Positions 34,935-46,100 of a stretch of DNA of 64,000 bases are shown here, piece by piece; the first letter of the stretch is position 1, and every line of letters starts with the position of its first letter. The stretch comes from Streptomyces sp. NRRL S-118 (GTDB taxonomy: Bacteria > Actinomycetota > Actinomycetes > Streptomycetales > Streptomycetaceae): assembly GCF_000716335.1 (NCBI RefSeq), contig NZ_KL591007.1:435-64434 (forward strand), written 5' to 3'. A program made the position numbers and the translations under genes. The notes beneath the pieces were generated by a model that made no database searches, was not told the origin of the DNA, and saw only the letters and a list, made by a program, of their open reading frames with translations.

Positions 34935-35861
34935 TCAGTTCTTGGTGATCATCGAGCGGACGAAGAACAGCAGGTTGGCCGGCTTCTCCGCGAGGCGGCG
35001 CATGAAGTACCCGTACCAGTCGGTTCCGTACGCGGTGTAGACGCGCATGCGGTGACCCTCGGCGGCGAGCCGTACGTGCTCGTCGCTGCGGATCCCGTAC
35101 AGCATCTGGAACTCGTACTCGTCCAGTTTGCGCCCGGCGCGGCGCGCGAGCTCCTGGGTGACGGCGATGAGGCGCGGGTCGTGAGACCCGATCATCGGGT
35201 AGCCGTCACCCTCCATCAGGATCTTCAGGATCCGGACGTACGCCTTGTCGATCTCCGCCTTGTCCTGGTAAGCGACGGAGGCGGGCTCCTTGTAGGCGCC
35301 CTTGACGATCCGGACGCGGCTGCCGTTCGCGGCGAGGCGCCGGGCGTCCTCCTCGGTGCGGAAGAGGTACGCCTGGATGACGCAGCCCGTCTGGGGGAAG
35401 TCCTTCCGCAGCTCCTCGTGGATGGCGAACATCGAGTCGAGGGTGGTGTGGTCCTCCGCGTCCAGGGTGACCGTGGTGCCGATGGCGGCCGCGGCCTCGA
35501 CGACCGGCCGGACGTTGGCGAGCGCCAGCTCGTGTCCGCCGTCCAGCGCCTGGCCGAACATGGACAGCTTGACCGACATCTCGGCCCTGGTGCCCAGCTC
35601 CAGCGCCTTCAGGTGCTCGATGAGCTCCAGGTAGGCGTCCCGCGCGGCGAACGCCTGCTCGCGCGTGGTGATGTCCTCACCGACCACGTCCAGGGTGACC
35701 TCCAGGCCCTTGGCCGCCGCCTCCCGGACGATCGGGACGACCTGCTCGACCGTCTCGCCGGCGATGAACCGGGCGACGACCTGCTTGGTGCCCGGCGCGG
35801 CAGAGACGAAGCGGCGCATGCGGTCACTGCGCGACGCGGCGAGGATCACGGGACCCAGCAC
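34935..35861 (-). CDS. Proline dehydrogenase
   Basis: This 308-aa stand-alone FAD-dependent PRODH barrel oxidises proline to P5C. Motifs: VTLDAEDHTTLDSM, RVRIVKGAYKEPASVAYQDK, MIGSHDPRLIAVTQ and FQMLYGIRSDEHVRLA. The GTG start at 35861 follows GGAGG and gives normal family length; upstream in-frame ATGs lie in the regulator promoter. Divergent from a PucR regulator. Confidence 0.92.
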   Translation of the reverse strand: MLGPVILAASRSDRMRRFVSAAPGTKQVVARFIAGETVEQVVPIVREAAAKGLEVTLDVVGEDITTREQAFAARDAYLELIEHLKALELGTRAEMSVKLSMFGQALDGGHELALANVRPVVEAAAAIGTTVTLDAEDHTTLDSMFAIHEELRKDFPQTGCVIQAYLFRTEEDARRLAANGSRVRIVKGAYKEPASVAYQDKAEIDKAYVRILKILMEGDGYPMIGSHDPRLIAVTQELARRAGRKLDEYEFQMLYGIRSDEHVRLAAEGHRMRVYTAYGTDWYGYFMRRLAEKPANLLFFVRSMITKN

Positions 35862-36043
35862 GGGGCACCTCCACGGAACAGGGGCTGAAGGGGGCCGGAA
35901 ACGGACTCGCGGAACGAATACGTATCGGCACGGAGAACCACCGTGAAACCTAAGGATCGCTCCGATGCCCGGCCATCGACACCTGTCACGCATCCGTGCC
36001 CCGGATCTCATACAGATGTCTGATCGGGTGGCAGAATGTCGGG

Positions 36044-37531
36044 GTGAAGGGCGCTTACGGTGATTACCAGGACCTGGTCGACGAGATCTCGGCGCTGCTG
36101 GGCGCCCCCGCGACGCTGGAGAACCGCGACTTCGGGCTGATCGCCTTCGGCGCGCACGACAGCGAGGACGACACCGCCATGGACCCGGTGCGCACCCGCT
36201 CGATCCTCACCAGGAAGTCCACGCCCGCGGTACGGGCCTGGTTCGAGGGCTTCGGCATCACCCGGGCGACCGGCCCGGTCCGCATCCCCGCCGCGCCCGA
36301 CGCGGGCGTCTACCGTGACCGCATCTGCCTGCCGGTACGCCATCGGGGTGTCGTCCTCGGGTACGTGTGGCTGCTCGACGCCGACCCGGGGCCCTCGCCC
36401 GACCGGCTGACGGCGGCGATGGAGGTGGCGGAACGGATCGGGGCACTGCTCGCGGACGAGGAGCGGGCGGGCGCCGACCTCTCGCGCGAGCTGCGCGCCG
36501 CGCTGACGGCCGAACCGGGCTGGCAGTACGACATGGCGCTGACCGCCCTGCGCTCGGCGCTCGGCCCCGACGCGGACGGCCTGCACGCCCTGGTGTGCGT
36601 GGTGCCGTGGCAGGGGGGCGAGGTTCCCTCGCCGCGCACGGCTCCCGGCGCCGCGGCCCTGTGCACGCTGCCCTGGCCGGGCCCCCTGCTGGCGAGCGGC
36701 ACCGTGCCGGACGCGGCGCGCGGGCCGCGTGCGGGGACGGGTCCTGGGGTCGGGCCGGTCCTGGGTTCCCGTACGGGGGGTGGCCCGGCTTCCCGGGCCG
36801 GGGCGGGGTCGGCCGGGGCGGGGTCGGCCGGGGCGGGGTCGGTCGGGGCGGGCGGGGCCGACCGGGCTCCCGCCGGCTCCGGGGCCTCCGGGACGGCCGC
36901 GGTCCCCGGTGCTTCAGGGGGCGACGTGCCCGGAACGCATGCCCTGGCCGCCCTGATCCGCCTCCGCTCCGTCGACGCGCCGGAGCCCGCCCTCACGGCG
37001 GCGGACCGGCTGCGCGCGGCGGCGACCGGTGGCCGGGGCGCCCCTGGGGCACCGGGAGCACCAGACGCGGCCGGGGCGCCGGCGCAGTCCGGTGCCGTAC
37101 GCGGTGACCGGGCTGCGCCGGGTATGGTCGCCGGGATCGCGGAGCCGCGCCGGGGACTGGCCGACGTGGGCGAGGCGTGGCGGGAGGCGTCGTCCGCGGC
37201 CCGCGCCGCGGCGGCCCAGCCCCGGCTCGGGCCGGTCGCGCGCTGGTCGGCCATCGGCCCGTACCGGCTGCTGACCGCGCTCCCGCCCGCCGCGGCCGGG
37301 GACCCGGCCGCCCGCGCCCTGCTCGCCCCGGCGCACCGCGAGCTCGCCCGCACCGCGGAGGTGTTCCTCGACTGCGCCGGCCAGGCGGGACGCACCGCGG
37401 CCGCCCTGGGCATCCACCGCCAGACGCTCTACTACCGCCTGTCCCGGGTGGAGCAGCTCACCGGTCTGGACCTGGACGACGGCGAGGACCGCCTGCTGCT
37501 CCACATGGCCCTGAAGGCCGCGCGGCTGTGA
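36044..37531 (+). CDS. PucR-family regulator of proline catabolism (predicted)
   Basis: This 495-aa protein is PucR-like, with an N-terminal sensor domain (~1-150), a linker, and a C-terminal HTH_30 ([20 protein letters not shown], about 448-467). It is divergent from the putA-pruA pair, matching known PutR-type activators of proline use in actinobacteria. Residues ~225-310 are a long Gly/Ala/Pro/Ser stretch including (GAGSA)n from a 15-bp tandem repeat. GTG at 36044 is the likely start. Confidence 0.82.
   Translation: MKGAYGDYQDLVDEISALLGAPATLENRDFGLIAFGAHDSEDDTAMDPVRTRSILTRKSTPAVRAWFEGFGITRATGPVRIPAAPDAGVYRDRICLPVRHRGVVLGYVWLLDADPGPSPDRLTAAMEVAERIGALLADEERAGADLSRELRAALTAEPGWQYDMALTALRSALGPDADGLHALVCVVPWQGGEVPSPRTAPGAAALCTLPWPGPLLASGTVPDAARGPRAGTGPGVGPVLGSRTGGGPASRAGAGSAGAGSAGAGSVGAGGADRAPAGSGASGTAAVPGASGGDVPGTHALAALIRLRSVDAPEPALTAADRLRAAATGGRGAPGAPGAPDAAGAPAQSGAVRGDRAAPGMVAGIAEPRRGLADVGEAWREASSAARAAAAQPRLGPVARWSAIGPYRLLTALPPAAAGDPAARALLAPAHRELARTAEVFLDCAGQAGRTAAALGIHRQTLYYRLSRVEQLTGLDLDDGEDRLLLHMALKAARL
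36796..36850 (+). repeat. Coding 15-bp tandem repeat in the PucR gene
   Basis: The unit GGCCGGGGCGGGGTC occurs in three exact copies (36796, 36811, 36826) plus a decayed fourth. It encodes GAGSA repeats in the linker. The 15-bp unit keeps frame, so copy number can vary without breaking the gene. Confidence 0.85.
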
Positions 37532-37554
37532 CGGCGCGGGGGCCGCTCACGCAT

Positions 37555-37596
37555 CCGGCCCCCGGGCACTCGTGGGAACGAGCGCCCGGGGGCCGG
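37555..37596. terminator. Bidirectional terminator between PucR and serA
   Basis: 19-nt arms (37555-37573, 37578-37596) pair with one mismatch around GGGA, between convergent genes. Confidence 0.85.
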
Positions 37597-37615
37597 GGAG
37601 CGGAGCGGGAAACCG

Positions 37616-39205
37616 TCAGGTGAGGTTCACCGAGCGGGCCGACGTCGCGCCGATCTCCTCGGCGACCTCGGTCAGCACCTGCTGCGGGACCGTGTCGTCG
37701 ACGGTGAGGACCGCGAGGGCCTCGCCGCCCTCCGTCGCGCGGGCGACCTGCATGCCCGCGATGTTCAGCCCGGCCTCGCCGAGGATCCGGCCGACGGTGC
37801 CGACGACACCGGGACGGTCCTCGTAGCGCAGGACGACCATGTGGTCGGCGAGCGCGAGGTCGACGTCGTAGTCACCGACGGCGACGATCTTCTGCAGGTG
37901 CTTGGGGCCGGCCAGGGTGCCGGAGACCGCGACCTCCTCGCCGCCCGACAGGGTGCCGCGCACGGTGACCACGTTGCGGTGGTCCGGGGACTCGGAGCTG
38001 GTGGTGAGGCGCACCTCGACGCCGCGCTCCTGCGCGAACAGGGGGGCGTTGACGTACGACACGGTCTCGTCGACGACGTCCTCGAACACACCCTTGAGCG
38101 CGGACAGTTCCAGCACCTTGACGTCGTGCTGGGTGATCTCGCCGTACACCTCGACGTCGAGACGCACCGCGACCTCGCCCGCCAGCGCGGTGAAGATCCG
38201 GCCCAGGCGCTCGGCCAGCGGCAGGCCCGGCTTGACGTCCTCGGCGATGACACCGCCCTGGACGTTGACCGCGTCGGGGACCAGCTCACCGGCGAGCGCG
38301 AGCCGCACGGAGCGGGCGACGGCGATACCGGCCTTCTCCTGCGCCTCGTCCGTCGACGCGCCGAGGTGCGGGGTGCACACCACCTGGTCGAGCTCGAACA
38401 GCGGGGAGTCGGTGCACGGCTCCTTCGCGTACACGTCGAGGCCCGCGCCCGCGACCCGGCCCTCCTTGAGCGCCGAGTACAGCGCCTCCTCGTCGACGAT
38501 CCCGCCGCGGGCGGCGTTGACGATGCGGACGGCCGGCTTGACCTTGTGCAGCGCCTCGTCGCCGATCAGGCCGAGCGTCTCGGGGGTCTTCGGCAGGTGG
38601 ACGGTGATGAAGTCGGAGACCTCCAGCAGCTCGTCCAGCGACAGCAGCTTGACGCCCATCTGCGCGGCGCGCGCCGGCTGCACGTACGGGTCGTACGCGA
38701 CGATCTTCATGCCGAAGGCGGACATGCGCTGGGCGACCAGCACGCCGATGCGGCCGAGGCCGACGACGCCGAGGATCTTCTCGCTGAGCTCGACGCCGGT
38801 GTACTTGCTGCGCTTCCACTCGCCGTTCTTGAGGGCGGTGTTGGCCTGGGGGATGTTGCGCGCCGTGGCGATGAGCAGGCCGCACGCGAGCTCCGCGGCG
38901 GTGACGATGTTCGACGTCGGCGCGTTGACGACCATCACGCCGGCCTTCGTGGCGGCGGAGACGTCGACGTTGTCCAGGCCCACGCCCGCACGGGCGACGA
39001 CCTTCAGGCGCTTCGCGGCGGCGATCGCCTCGGCGTCGACCTTGGTGGCGGACCGCACCAGGATCGCGTCCACGTCGGCGACGGCGGGGAGCAGCTCGGC
39101 CCGGTCGGCGCCGTTGCAGTGCCGGATCTCGAAGTCCGGGCCCAGCGCGTCGACGGTGGCGGGCGACAGCTCTTCAGCGATGAGTACGACGGGTTTCGAG
39201 CTCAC
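37616..39205 (-). CDS. serA: D-3-phosphoglycerate dehydrogenase
   Basis: This 529-aa protein of the long actinobacterial SerA type has substrate and NAD domains (VARAGVGLDNVDVSAATKAG; ILGVVGLGRIGVLVAQRM), the catalytic region VCTPHLGASTDEAQEKAG, an intervening ASB domain and a C-terminal ACT domain (DRPGVVGTVGRILGEAGLNI) for serine feedback. It catalyses the first step of serine synthesis. GTG at 39205 follows GAGGA. The frame is open 47 codons further upstream (to 39346), but without family similarity. Confidence 0.93.
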   Translation of the reverse strand: MSSKPVVLIAEELSPATVDALGPDFEIRHCNGADRAELLPAVADVDAILVRSATKVDAEAIAAAKRLKVVARAGVGLDNVDVSAATKAGVMVVNAPTSNIVTAAELACGLLIATARNIPQANTALKNGEWKRSKYTGVELSEKILGVVGLGRIGVLVAQRMSAFGMKIVAYDPYVQPARAAQMGVKLLSLDELLEVSDFITVHLPKTPETLGLIGDEALHKVKPAVRIVNAARGGIVDEEALYSALKEGRVAGAGLDVYAKEPCTDSPLFELDQVVCTPHLGASTDEAQEKAGIAVARSVRLALAGELVPDAVNVQGGVIAEDVKPGLPLAERLGRIFTALAGEVAVRLDVEVYGEITQHDVKVLELSALKGVFEDVVDETVSYVNAPLFAQERGVEVRLTTSSESPDHRNVVTVRGTLSGGEEVAVSGTLAGPKHLQKIVAVGDYDVDLALADHMVVLRYEDRPGVVGTVGRILGEAGLNIAGMQVARATEGGEALAVLTVDDTVPQQVLTEVAEEIGATSARSVNLT

Positions 39206-39414
39206 GTGAGTCCTCACAAGTCCAGTGCAGACGGCCGTCCCGAGGCCGCAGGCGGTGGAGGGGGGCATGCCGCGTGGAAGACGCACGACGCTGTGGGCCT
39301 GACGCGTTTGTTGTTCTGAAGTGTAGTGGCGGTCGGTGCCATTCATTCCGCCGTGGCGGAAGGATCACCCGTCCGTGGTTGGACTGGTTGTCCAACGGCG
39401 AACAACACGGGGAC

Positions 39415-39443
39415 GGCGGGCCCGGAGAAGCCCCGGACCCGCC
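39415..39443. terminator. Terminator of the ilvBNC operon
   Basis: GGCGGGCCCGG (39415-39425) and CCGGACCCGCC (39433-39443) pair with one mismatch, ten bp past ilvC on the minus strand. Confidence 0.65.
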
Positions 39444-39453
39444 GCCGCGAGGC

Positions 39454-40530
<1,077 letters not shown>

Positions 40531-41055
40531 CTACGCGGAACGGTCGAGCGCCCGCAGCGAACGGTCCGTGATGGACCGGGCGCCACGCCCTATGGCGATC
40601 GTGCCGGACTGGACCAGCTCCTTGATGCCGAACTGCTCGAGCATCTTCAGCATGGCGTCGAGCTTGTCACTCGAACCGGTGGCCTCGATCGTGACCGCCT
40701 CGGGCGAGACGTCCACGGTCTTGGCGCGGAACAGCTGGACGATCTCGACGATCTGGGAGCGGGTCTCGTTGTCGGCGCGGACCTTCACCAGGACGAGCTC
40801 GCGCTGGATCGCGGCGCTGGGCTCGAGTTCGACGATCTTCAGGACGTTGACCAGCTTGTTGAGCTGCTTGGTGACCTGCTCCAGCGGAAGGTCCTCGACA
40901 TTGACCACGATCGTGATGCGGGAGATGTCGGGGTGCTCGGTGACGCCGACGGCGAGCGAGTCGATGTTGAATCCGCGGCGGGAGAACAGCGCGGCGATCC
41001 GGGCGAGGATGCCGGGGGTGTTCTCCACCAGGACGGAGAGCGTGTGCTTGGACAT
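40531..41055 (-). CDS. ilvN: Acetolactate synthase small (regulatory) subunit
   Basis: This 174-aa protein has an N-terminal ACT domain (HTLSVLVENTPGILARIAAL) that binds valine for feedback and a C-terminal AHAS_SSU domain. It starts 20 bp after ilvB; IlvN is needed for full activity and valine sensitivity of IlvB. Confidence 0.95.
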   Translation of the reverse strand: MSKHTLSVLVENTPGILARIAALFSRRGFNIDSLAVGVTEHPDISRITIVVNVEDLPLEQVTKQLNKLVNVLKIVELEPSAAIQRELVLVKVRADNETRSQIVEIVQLFRAKTVDVSPEAVTIEATGSSDKLDAMLKMLEQFGIKELVQSGTIAIGRGARSITDRSLRALDRSA

Positions 41056-41075
41056 GTTCTTGACTCAGCTCTCTC

Positions 41076-42935
41076 TCAGTCGTCTTCGCTGTCGCCGAAG
41101 TCGGGGCGGACGCCGCGGGCGGCCATGACCTCGTCGTTGGAGGTGCCGGCTGCGACCATGGGCCACACCTGGGCGTCCTCGTGGACGATGAAGTCGATCA
41201 CGACCGGGCGGTCGTTGATGGCGTTGGCCTCGGCGATGACCTTGTCGAGGTCCTCGGGGCGCTCGCAGCGCAGGGCCACGCAGCCCATCGCCTCGGACAG
41301 CTTCACGAAGTCCGGGATCCTGGTGCCCGCGCTCGGCTCCTTGCCGGTCGCCTCCGGGCCGGAGTGCAGCACGGTGTTGGAGTAGCGCTGGTTGTAGAAG
41401 AGGGTCTGCCACTGGCGGACCATCCCGAGGGCGCCGTTGTTGATGATGGCGACCTTGATGGGGATGTTGTTCAGCGCGCAGGTGACCAGTTCCTGGTTGG
41501 TCATCTGGAAGCAGCCGTCGCCGTCGATCGCCCAGACCGTGCGGTCCGGCATGCCCGCCTTGGCGCCCATGGCGGCCGGGACGGCGTAGCCCATGGTTCC
41601 GGCGCCGCCGGAGTTCAGCCAGGTGGCGGGCTTCTCGTAGTCGATGAAGTGCGCGGCCCACATCTGGTGCTGGCCGACGCCGGCCGCGTAGATCGTGCCC
41701 TCGGGGGCGAGCTGCCCGATGCGCTGGATCACCTGCTGGGGGGCGAGGGAGCCGTCCTCGGGCTGGTCGTAGCCGAGCGGGTAGGTCTCGCGCCAGCGGT
41801 TGAGGTCCCTCCACCAGGCGGTGTAGTCGCCGGCGTTGCCCTCGGTGTGCTCGGCCTGGACGGCCTGGACCAGGTCGGCGATGACCTCGCGGGCGTCGCC
41901 GACGATCGGCACGTCGGCGGCGCGGTTCTTGCCGATCTCCGCCGGGTCGATGTCCGCGTGGACGATCTTGGCGAACGGGGCGAAGCTGTCGAGCTTGCCG
42001 GTGACGCGGTCGTCGAAGCGGGCGCCCAGGGCGACGATCAGGTCGGCCTTCTGCAGGGCCGTGACGGCGGTGACGCTGCCGTGCATGCCGGGCATGCCGA
42101 CGTGCAGCGGGTGGCTGTCGGGGAACGCGCCCAGCGCCATCAGGGTGGTCGTGACGGGGGCCTGCGTCAGCTCGGCCAGGACCCGCAGCTCGGCGGTGGC
42201 ACCGGCCTTCAGGACACCGCCGCCGACGTACAGGACGGGGCGCTTGGCCTGGGTGATCAGCTTGGCGGCCTCGCGGATCTGCTTGGCGTGCGGCTTGGTC
42301 ACCGGGCGGTAGCCGGGCAGGTCCAGCTGCGGCGGCCAGCTGAAGACGGTCCGCGCCTGGAGGGCGTCCTTGGCGATGTCGACCAGGACCGGGCCGGGGC
42401 GGCCGGTGGAGGCGATGTGGAACGCCTCGGCGATCGTCTTCGGGATGTCCTCGGCCTTGGTGACCAGGAAATTGTGCTTGGTGATCGGCATGGTGATGCC
42501 GCAGATGTCCGCCTCCTGGAAGGCGTCCGTGCCGATCGCCTTGGAGGACACCTGACCGGTGATCGCGACCAGCGGGACGGAGTCCATGTGGGCGTCGGCG
42601 ATCGGGGTGACCAGGTTGGTGGCGCCGGGCCCGGAGGTGGCCATGCAGACGCCGACCTTGCCGGTGGCCTGGGCGTAGCCGGTCGCGGCGTGGCCCGCGC
42701 CCTGCTCGTGCCGGACCAGGATGTGACGGACCTTCGTGGAGTCCATCATCGGGTCGTACGCGGGGAGGATGGCACCGCCGGGGATGCCGAACACCGTGTC
42801 GGCACCCACTTCCTCGAGAGAGCGGATGAGGGACTGCGCGCCCGTGACGTGCTCAACGGTGGCGGAGGACTGTCCGCCGGTACGGGCCCGCGGCTGCGGA
42901 TGGTGGGCCCCGGTGGCCTGCTCGGTCATCGGCAT
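41076..42935 (-). CDS. ilvB: Acetolactate synthase large subunit
   Basis: This 619-aa ThDP/FAD enzyme condenses pyruvate with pyruvate or 2-oxobutyrate. Motifs: [35 protein letters not shown] with the ThDP Glu, [16 protein letters not shown] and the C-terminal [12 protein letters not shown]...INN Mg-ThDP motif. ATG at 42935 is used; ATG two codons later sits better spaced from GAGAAGAG. Expression is under the leader-peptide attenuator. Confidence 0.95.
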   Translation of the reverse strand: MPMTEQATGAHHPQPRARTGGQSSATVEHVTGAQSLIRSLEEVGADTVFGIPGGAILPAYDPMMDSTKVRHILVRHEQGAGHAATGYAQATGKVGVCMATSGPGATNLVTPIADAHMDSVPLVAITGQVSSKAIGTDAFQEADICGITMPITKHNFLVTKAEDIPKTIAEAFHIASTGRPGPVLVDIAKDALQARTVFSWPPQLDLPGYRPVTKPHAKQIREAAKLITQAKRPVLYVGGGVLKAGATAELRVLAELTQAPVTTTLMALGAFPDSHPLHVGMPGMHGSVTAVTALQKADLIVALGARFDDRVTGKLDSFAPFAKIVHADIDPAEIGKNRAADVPIVGDAREVIADLVQAVQAEHTEGNAGDYTAWWRDLNRWRETYPLGYDQPEDGSLAPQQVIQRIGQLAPEGTIYAAGVGQHQMWAAHFIDYEKPATWLNSGGAGTMGYAVPAAMGAKAGMPDRTVWAIDGDGCFQMTNQELVTCALNNIPIKVAIINNGALGMVRQWQTLFYNQRYSNTVLHSGPEATGKEPSAGTRIPDFVKLSEAMGCVALRCERPEDLDKVIAEANAINDRPVVIDFIVHEDAQVWPMVAAGTSNDEVMAARGVRPDFGDSEDD

Positions 42936-42997
42936 TCTCTTCTCGAAGCTGAGGGTTTTCGCGAGGTTTGACTGGTTTGGCGGGGTGCCAGTGCAAC

Positions 42998-43031
42998 AAA
43001 AAACCCCTCGTGCCGTGAGGCAAGCGAGGGG
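42998..43031 (-). terminator. ilvB attenuator terminator
   Basis: On the minus strand CCCCTCG - 14 nt - CGAGGGG is followed by TTTTTT, lying between the leader peptide and ilvB. It forms the terminator arm of transcription attenuation. Confidence 0.85.
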
Positions 43032-43050
43032 AGCGCGCCGGTGTGGGTCC

Positions 43051-43073
43051 GCACGGCCAACAGGGGGCCGTGC
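43051..43073 (-). promoter_or_regulatory. ilvB leader upstream hairpin
   Basis: GCACGGCC (43051-43058) pairs with GGCCGTGC (43066-43073), immediately after the leader stop codon. It may be the pause hairpin or part of the antiterminator set. Confidence 0.5.
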
Positions 43074-43115
43074 TCAGCCGACGCGCTTTCCAAGTACGAG
43101 AATTCGGGTGCGCAT
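43074..43115 (-). CDS. ilvB operon leader peptide MRTRILVLGKRVG
   Basis: This 13-codon ORF with GGAGGG 8 nt before the ATG contains Ile-Leu-Val-Leu in a row (ATT CTC GTA CTT), using rare ATT, GTA and CTT codons. Stalling here when branched-chain aminoacyl-tRNA is short would favour antitermination. The same peptide type is known ahead of Streptomyces ilvB. Confidence 0.88.
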   Translation of the reverse strand: MRTRILVLGKRVG

Positions 43116-43148
43116 GGCATTGACCCTCCACCCGGCGCACTACCAGTG

Positions 43149-46100
43149 TCAAGTGGGTGGGACGCGCGTCTCATCATGTGAGCGCATCGAGGGAAGCCCC
43201 GCGGGCAGTCCGGGCAGGGCCGAGGGCACGGCGGAACCGGTGAGGACGGGCAGGGCGACGCGGTCCGGCACCGGGAACTCGTCCCTGACCAGGGCGCGCC
43301 GCAGCCGGTACTCGTCGAGCGGCCCCGAGAAGGCCATTCCCTGCCCATGCGTGCACCCCATCGCCCGCAGCGCCAGGACCTGCTCCGGCACGTCGACGCC
43401 GTCGGCCACCGACTGCATGCCGAGGTCGCGGGCGATCCGGAGCAGCCCACTGGTGATCTTGTGCAGCCGAGGAGACTCGACCACACCTTCGACCAGTCCT
43501 CTGTCCAGTTTCAGTATGTCCACCGGAAGGCGCCGCAGCGCGGTGATCGCGGCGTATCCGCTGCCGAAACCGTCGAGGGCGATGCGCACGCCGAGCCTGC
43601 GCAGGGCCACCAGGCGCTGCTCCAGCTCGTCGAAGGAGATCCTCGGGTCGCTGTCGGCCAGCTCGATGATCAGGGCGCCGGTGGGCATCTCGTGCTTGGT
43701 GAGCAGGTTCTCGACGGTGCTGAGCGGCAGGGACCGGTCGAGCAGTCCGCGGGCCGGCAGGCGGACCGCGACCGGGACGCGGTGGCCCTGCCGGGCGCGT
43801 TCGGCGGCCTGCTCGACGGCCTCCTCCAGCAGCCAGCGGCCGAGCTCGCCGGTGCGGCGGCTGTCCTCGCCGACCCGGAGGAATTCGGCCGGGGTGAACA
43901 GCAGACTCTGGGCGGAGCGCCAGCGGGCCTGGGCGGCGACGGCGGTGACGCGTCCGGTGGTGAGGTCGACCACGGGCTGGTGGACCAGGTTGAACTCGCC
44001 GTCCTCCAGGGCGGTGCGCAGCCGGGTGGCGACCGCCGTGCTGCGCACCACCTCGGTCTGCATCTGGGGGGCGTACAACTCGACGCGGTTCTTGCCGCCG
44101 GCCTTGGCCCGGTACATGGCCAGGTCGGCGTTGCGCAGGAGGTCCCCGGCTCCGATGCCGGGCTCGGCGAAGGCGACCCCGATGGAGGCGGCGACCCGCA
44201 CCTCCTGGCCTTCGACCCGGTACGGCTCGGAGAGGGTGAGCCGCAGACGGTCGGCGATCTCGTGGACCCGGAGCTCGCGGCCGGACCGGTCGTGGCCGCC
44301 GTCGCCGAGGATCAGCGCGGCGAACTCGTCGCCGCCGAGCCGCGCGGCGGTGTCCCCGGCGCGTACCGAGTCCTGGAGGCGGCGGGCGGCCTGGACGAGC
44401 AGCTCGTCACCGGCCTGGTGGCCGAGCCGGTCGTTGACGCCCTTGAAGCCGTCGAGGTCGATGAAGAGCACGGCGGTGCCCGAGTCGCCCGCCCGGCGCC
44501 CGCTGAGCGCCTGCCGGACGCGCTTGGTGAACAGGGCCCGGTTGGGCAGGTCGGTGAGGGGGTCGTGCTCGGCGTTGTGCTGGAGCTGGGCCTGGAGGCG
44601 GACCCGTTCGGTGACGTCCCGGCTGTTGAAGATCAAGCCGCCCTGGTGGCGGTTGACGGTGGACTCGACGTTGAGCCATTCGCCGGTGCCGGACTTGAAG
44701 CGGCACTCGATCCGGGTGGTGGGCTCCTCCGACGGGGAGGCGGCCAGGAAGCGCCGTACCTCGTGGACGACGGCGCCGAGGTCGTCGGGATGGATGAGGG
44801 AAGCGAGCTCCGAGCCGATGAGCTCCTCGGCCTCCCGTCCGTACACCCCGGAGGCCGCCGGGCTGACGTAGCGCAGGACACCGGTGGGCGCGGCGATCAT
44901 GATGACGTCGCTGGAGCCCTGCACGAGTGACCGGAAGTGGTTCTCCTTCTGGGCCAGCTCGTGGGTGAGGGCGATGTTGTCGACGAGCATGATGCCCTGC
45001 CGGACGACGAGCGCGAGCACGACCGTGCAGCCGGTGAAGACCACGACGCGGTCCACGCGGCGGCCCTCGATGACGTTGTACAGGATCCCCAGGGTGCACA
45101 CGGCCGCCGCCAGGTACGGGGTGAGGGCCGCCAGCGAGCCGGCGACGGGTCGGCTGAGGTGGCGCAGGTGCCGCTGCCCGCGCGCGGGTGCGGCGCTCTC
45201 GACGGTGCGGCGCGCGCCCCAGGGGGCGTACGCCAGGAGCAGCGACCCGGCGAACCAGCCGGCGTCCAGCAACTGGCCCGAGCGGTAGTTCTCACGCAGC
45301 AGCGGCGAGGTGAACAGGGCGTCGCACAGGACGGTCAGGGCGAGGGCCGCGATGGCCGTGTGGATGGCCGAGCGGTTGGCCTGGGAACGCCGGAAGTGCA
45401 GCGCGAGCACCATGCTCACCAGCACGATGTCGAGCAGCGGGTACGCCAGGGACAGCGCGGCCCGCGCGACGCTCTCGCCCTCGACCTGGGCCGTGTGCGT
45501 GAGGGCGAGGCTCCAGGACAGGGTCAGCAGCGAGCCGCCGATGAGCCACGAGTCCAGCCCGAGGCAGACCCAGCCCGCGCGAGTGACGGGCCGCTTGGCG
45601 AGGACGAGCAGCCCGACGATGGCGGGCGGCGCGAAGAGCAGGAAGAACAGGTCGGCCACGGAGGGGCTGGGCACCGGCCGGCCGAGGACGACCTCGTACC
45701 AGCCCCATACGCCGTTGCCGGCGGCGGCCATGGCGGAGGAGAACGCGAACAGCAGCCAGGCCGGCCGGAAGCGGCTGCCCGGCGCGCGGGCGTACAGGAA
45801 GCACGAGACGGAGGCGGTCAGGGCGGCGACACTGAGGCCGAAGTCCCCCATGATCTGGGCCACCTTCTGGGATCCCCAGCCGACCGCGGCCCCGGTGGCG
45901 TAGGCCGCGCAGACGACGGCGAGGGCGAGCTGGTAGTGGAGACCGCGCGCCCTGCCCGCTTCACTTCCGGAGCCCCGCCCGGGACCGCCGCCCGCCACCG
46001 GCGGCCGCTCGATGAGCATCCCCGGGGCGCTCACCGGAACGCCCCTGCGCGTGCGTGCCGCCGCGGCGGCCGGACGGGTGCCTGCGCGGAGGTCCGCGCA

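Noticed and set aside
37616..39346. Extended SerA starting at 39346
   Set aside because: The extra 47 residues have no match to SerA, and the GTG at 39205 has a ribosome site and the usual SSKPVVLIAEELSP start.
41181..42971. Plus-strand frame of 596 codons antisense to ilvB, with similar long frames opposite cimA, ureC, serA and the LuxR gene
   Set aside because: Long antisense frames are expected at this G+C; they lack ribosome sites, family motifs and conserved starts.
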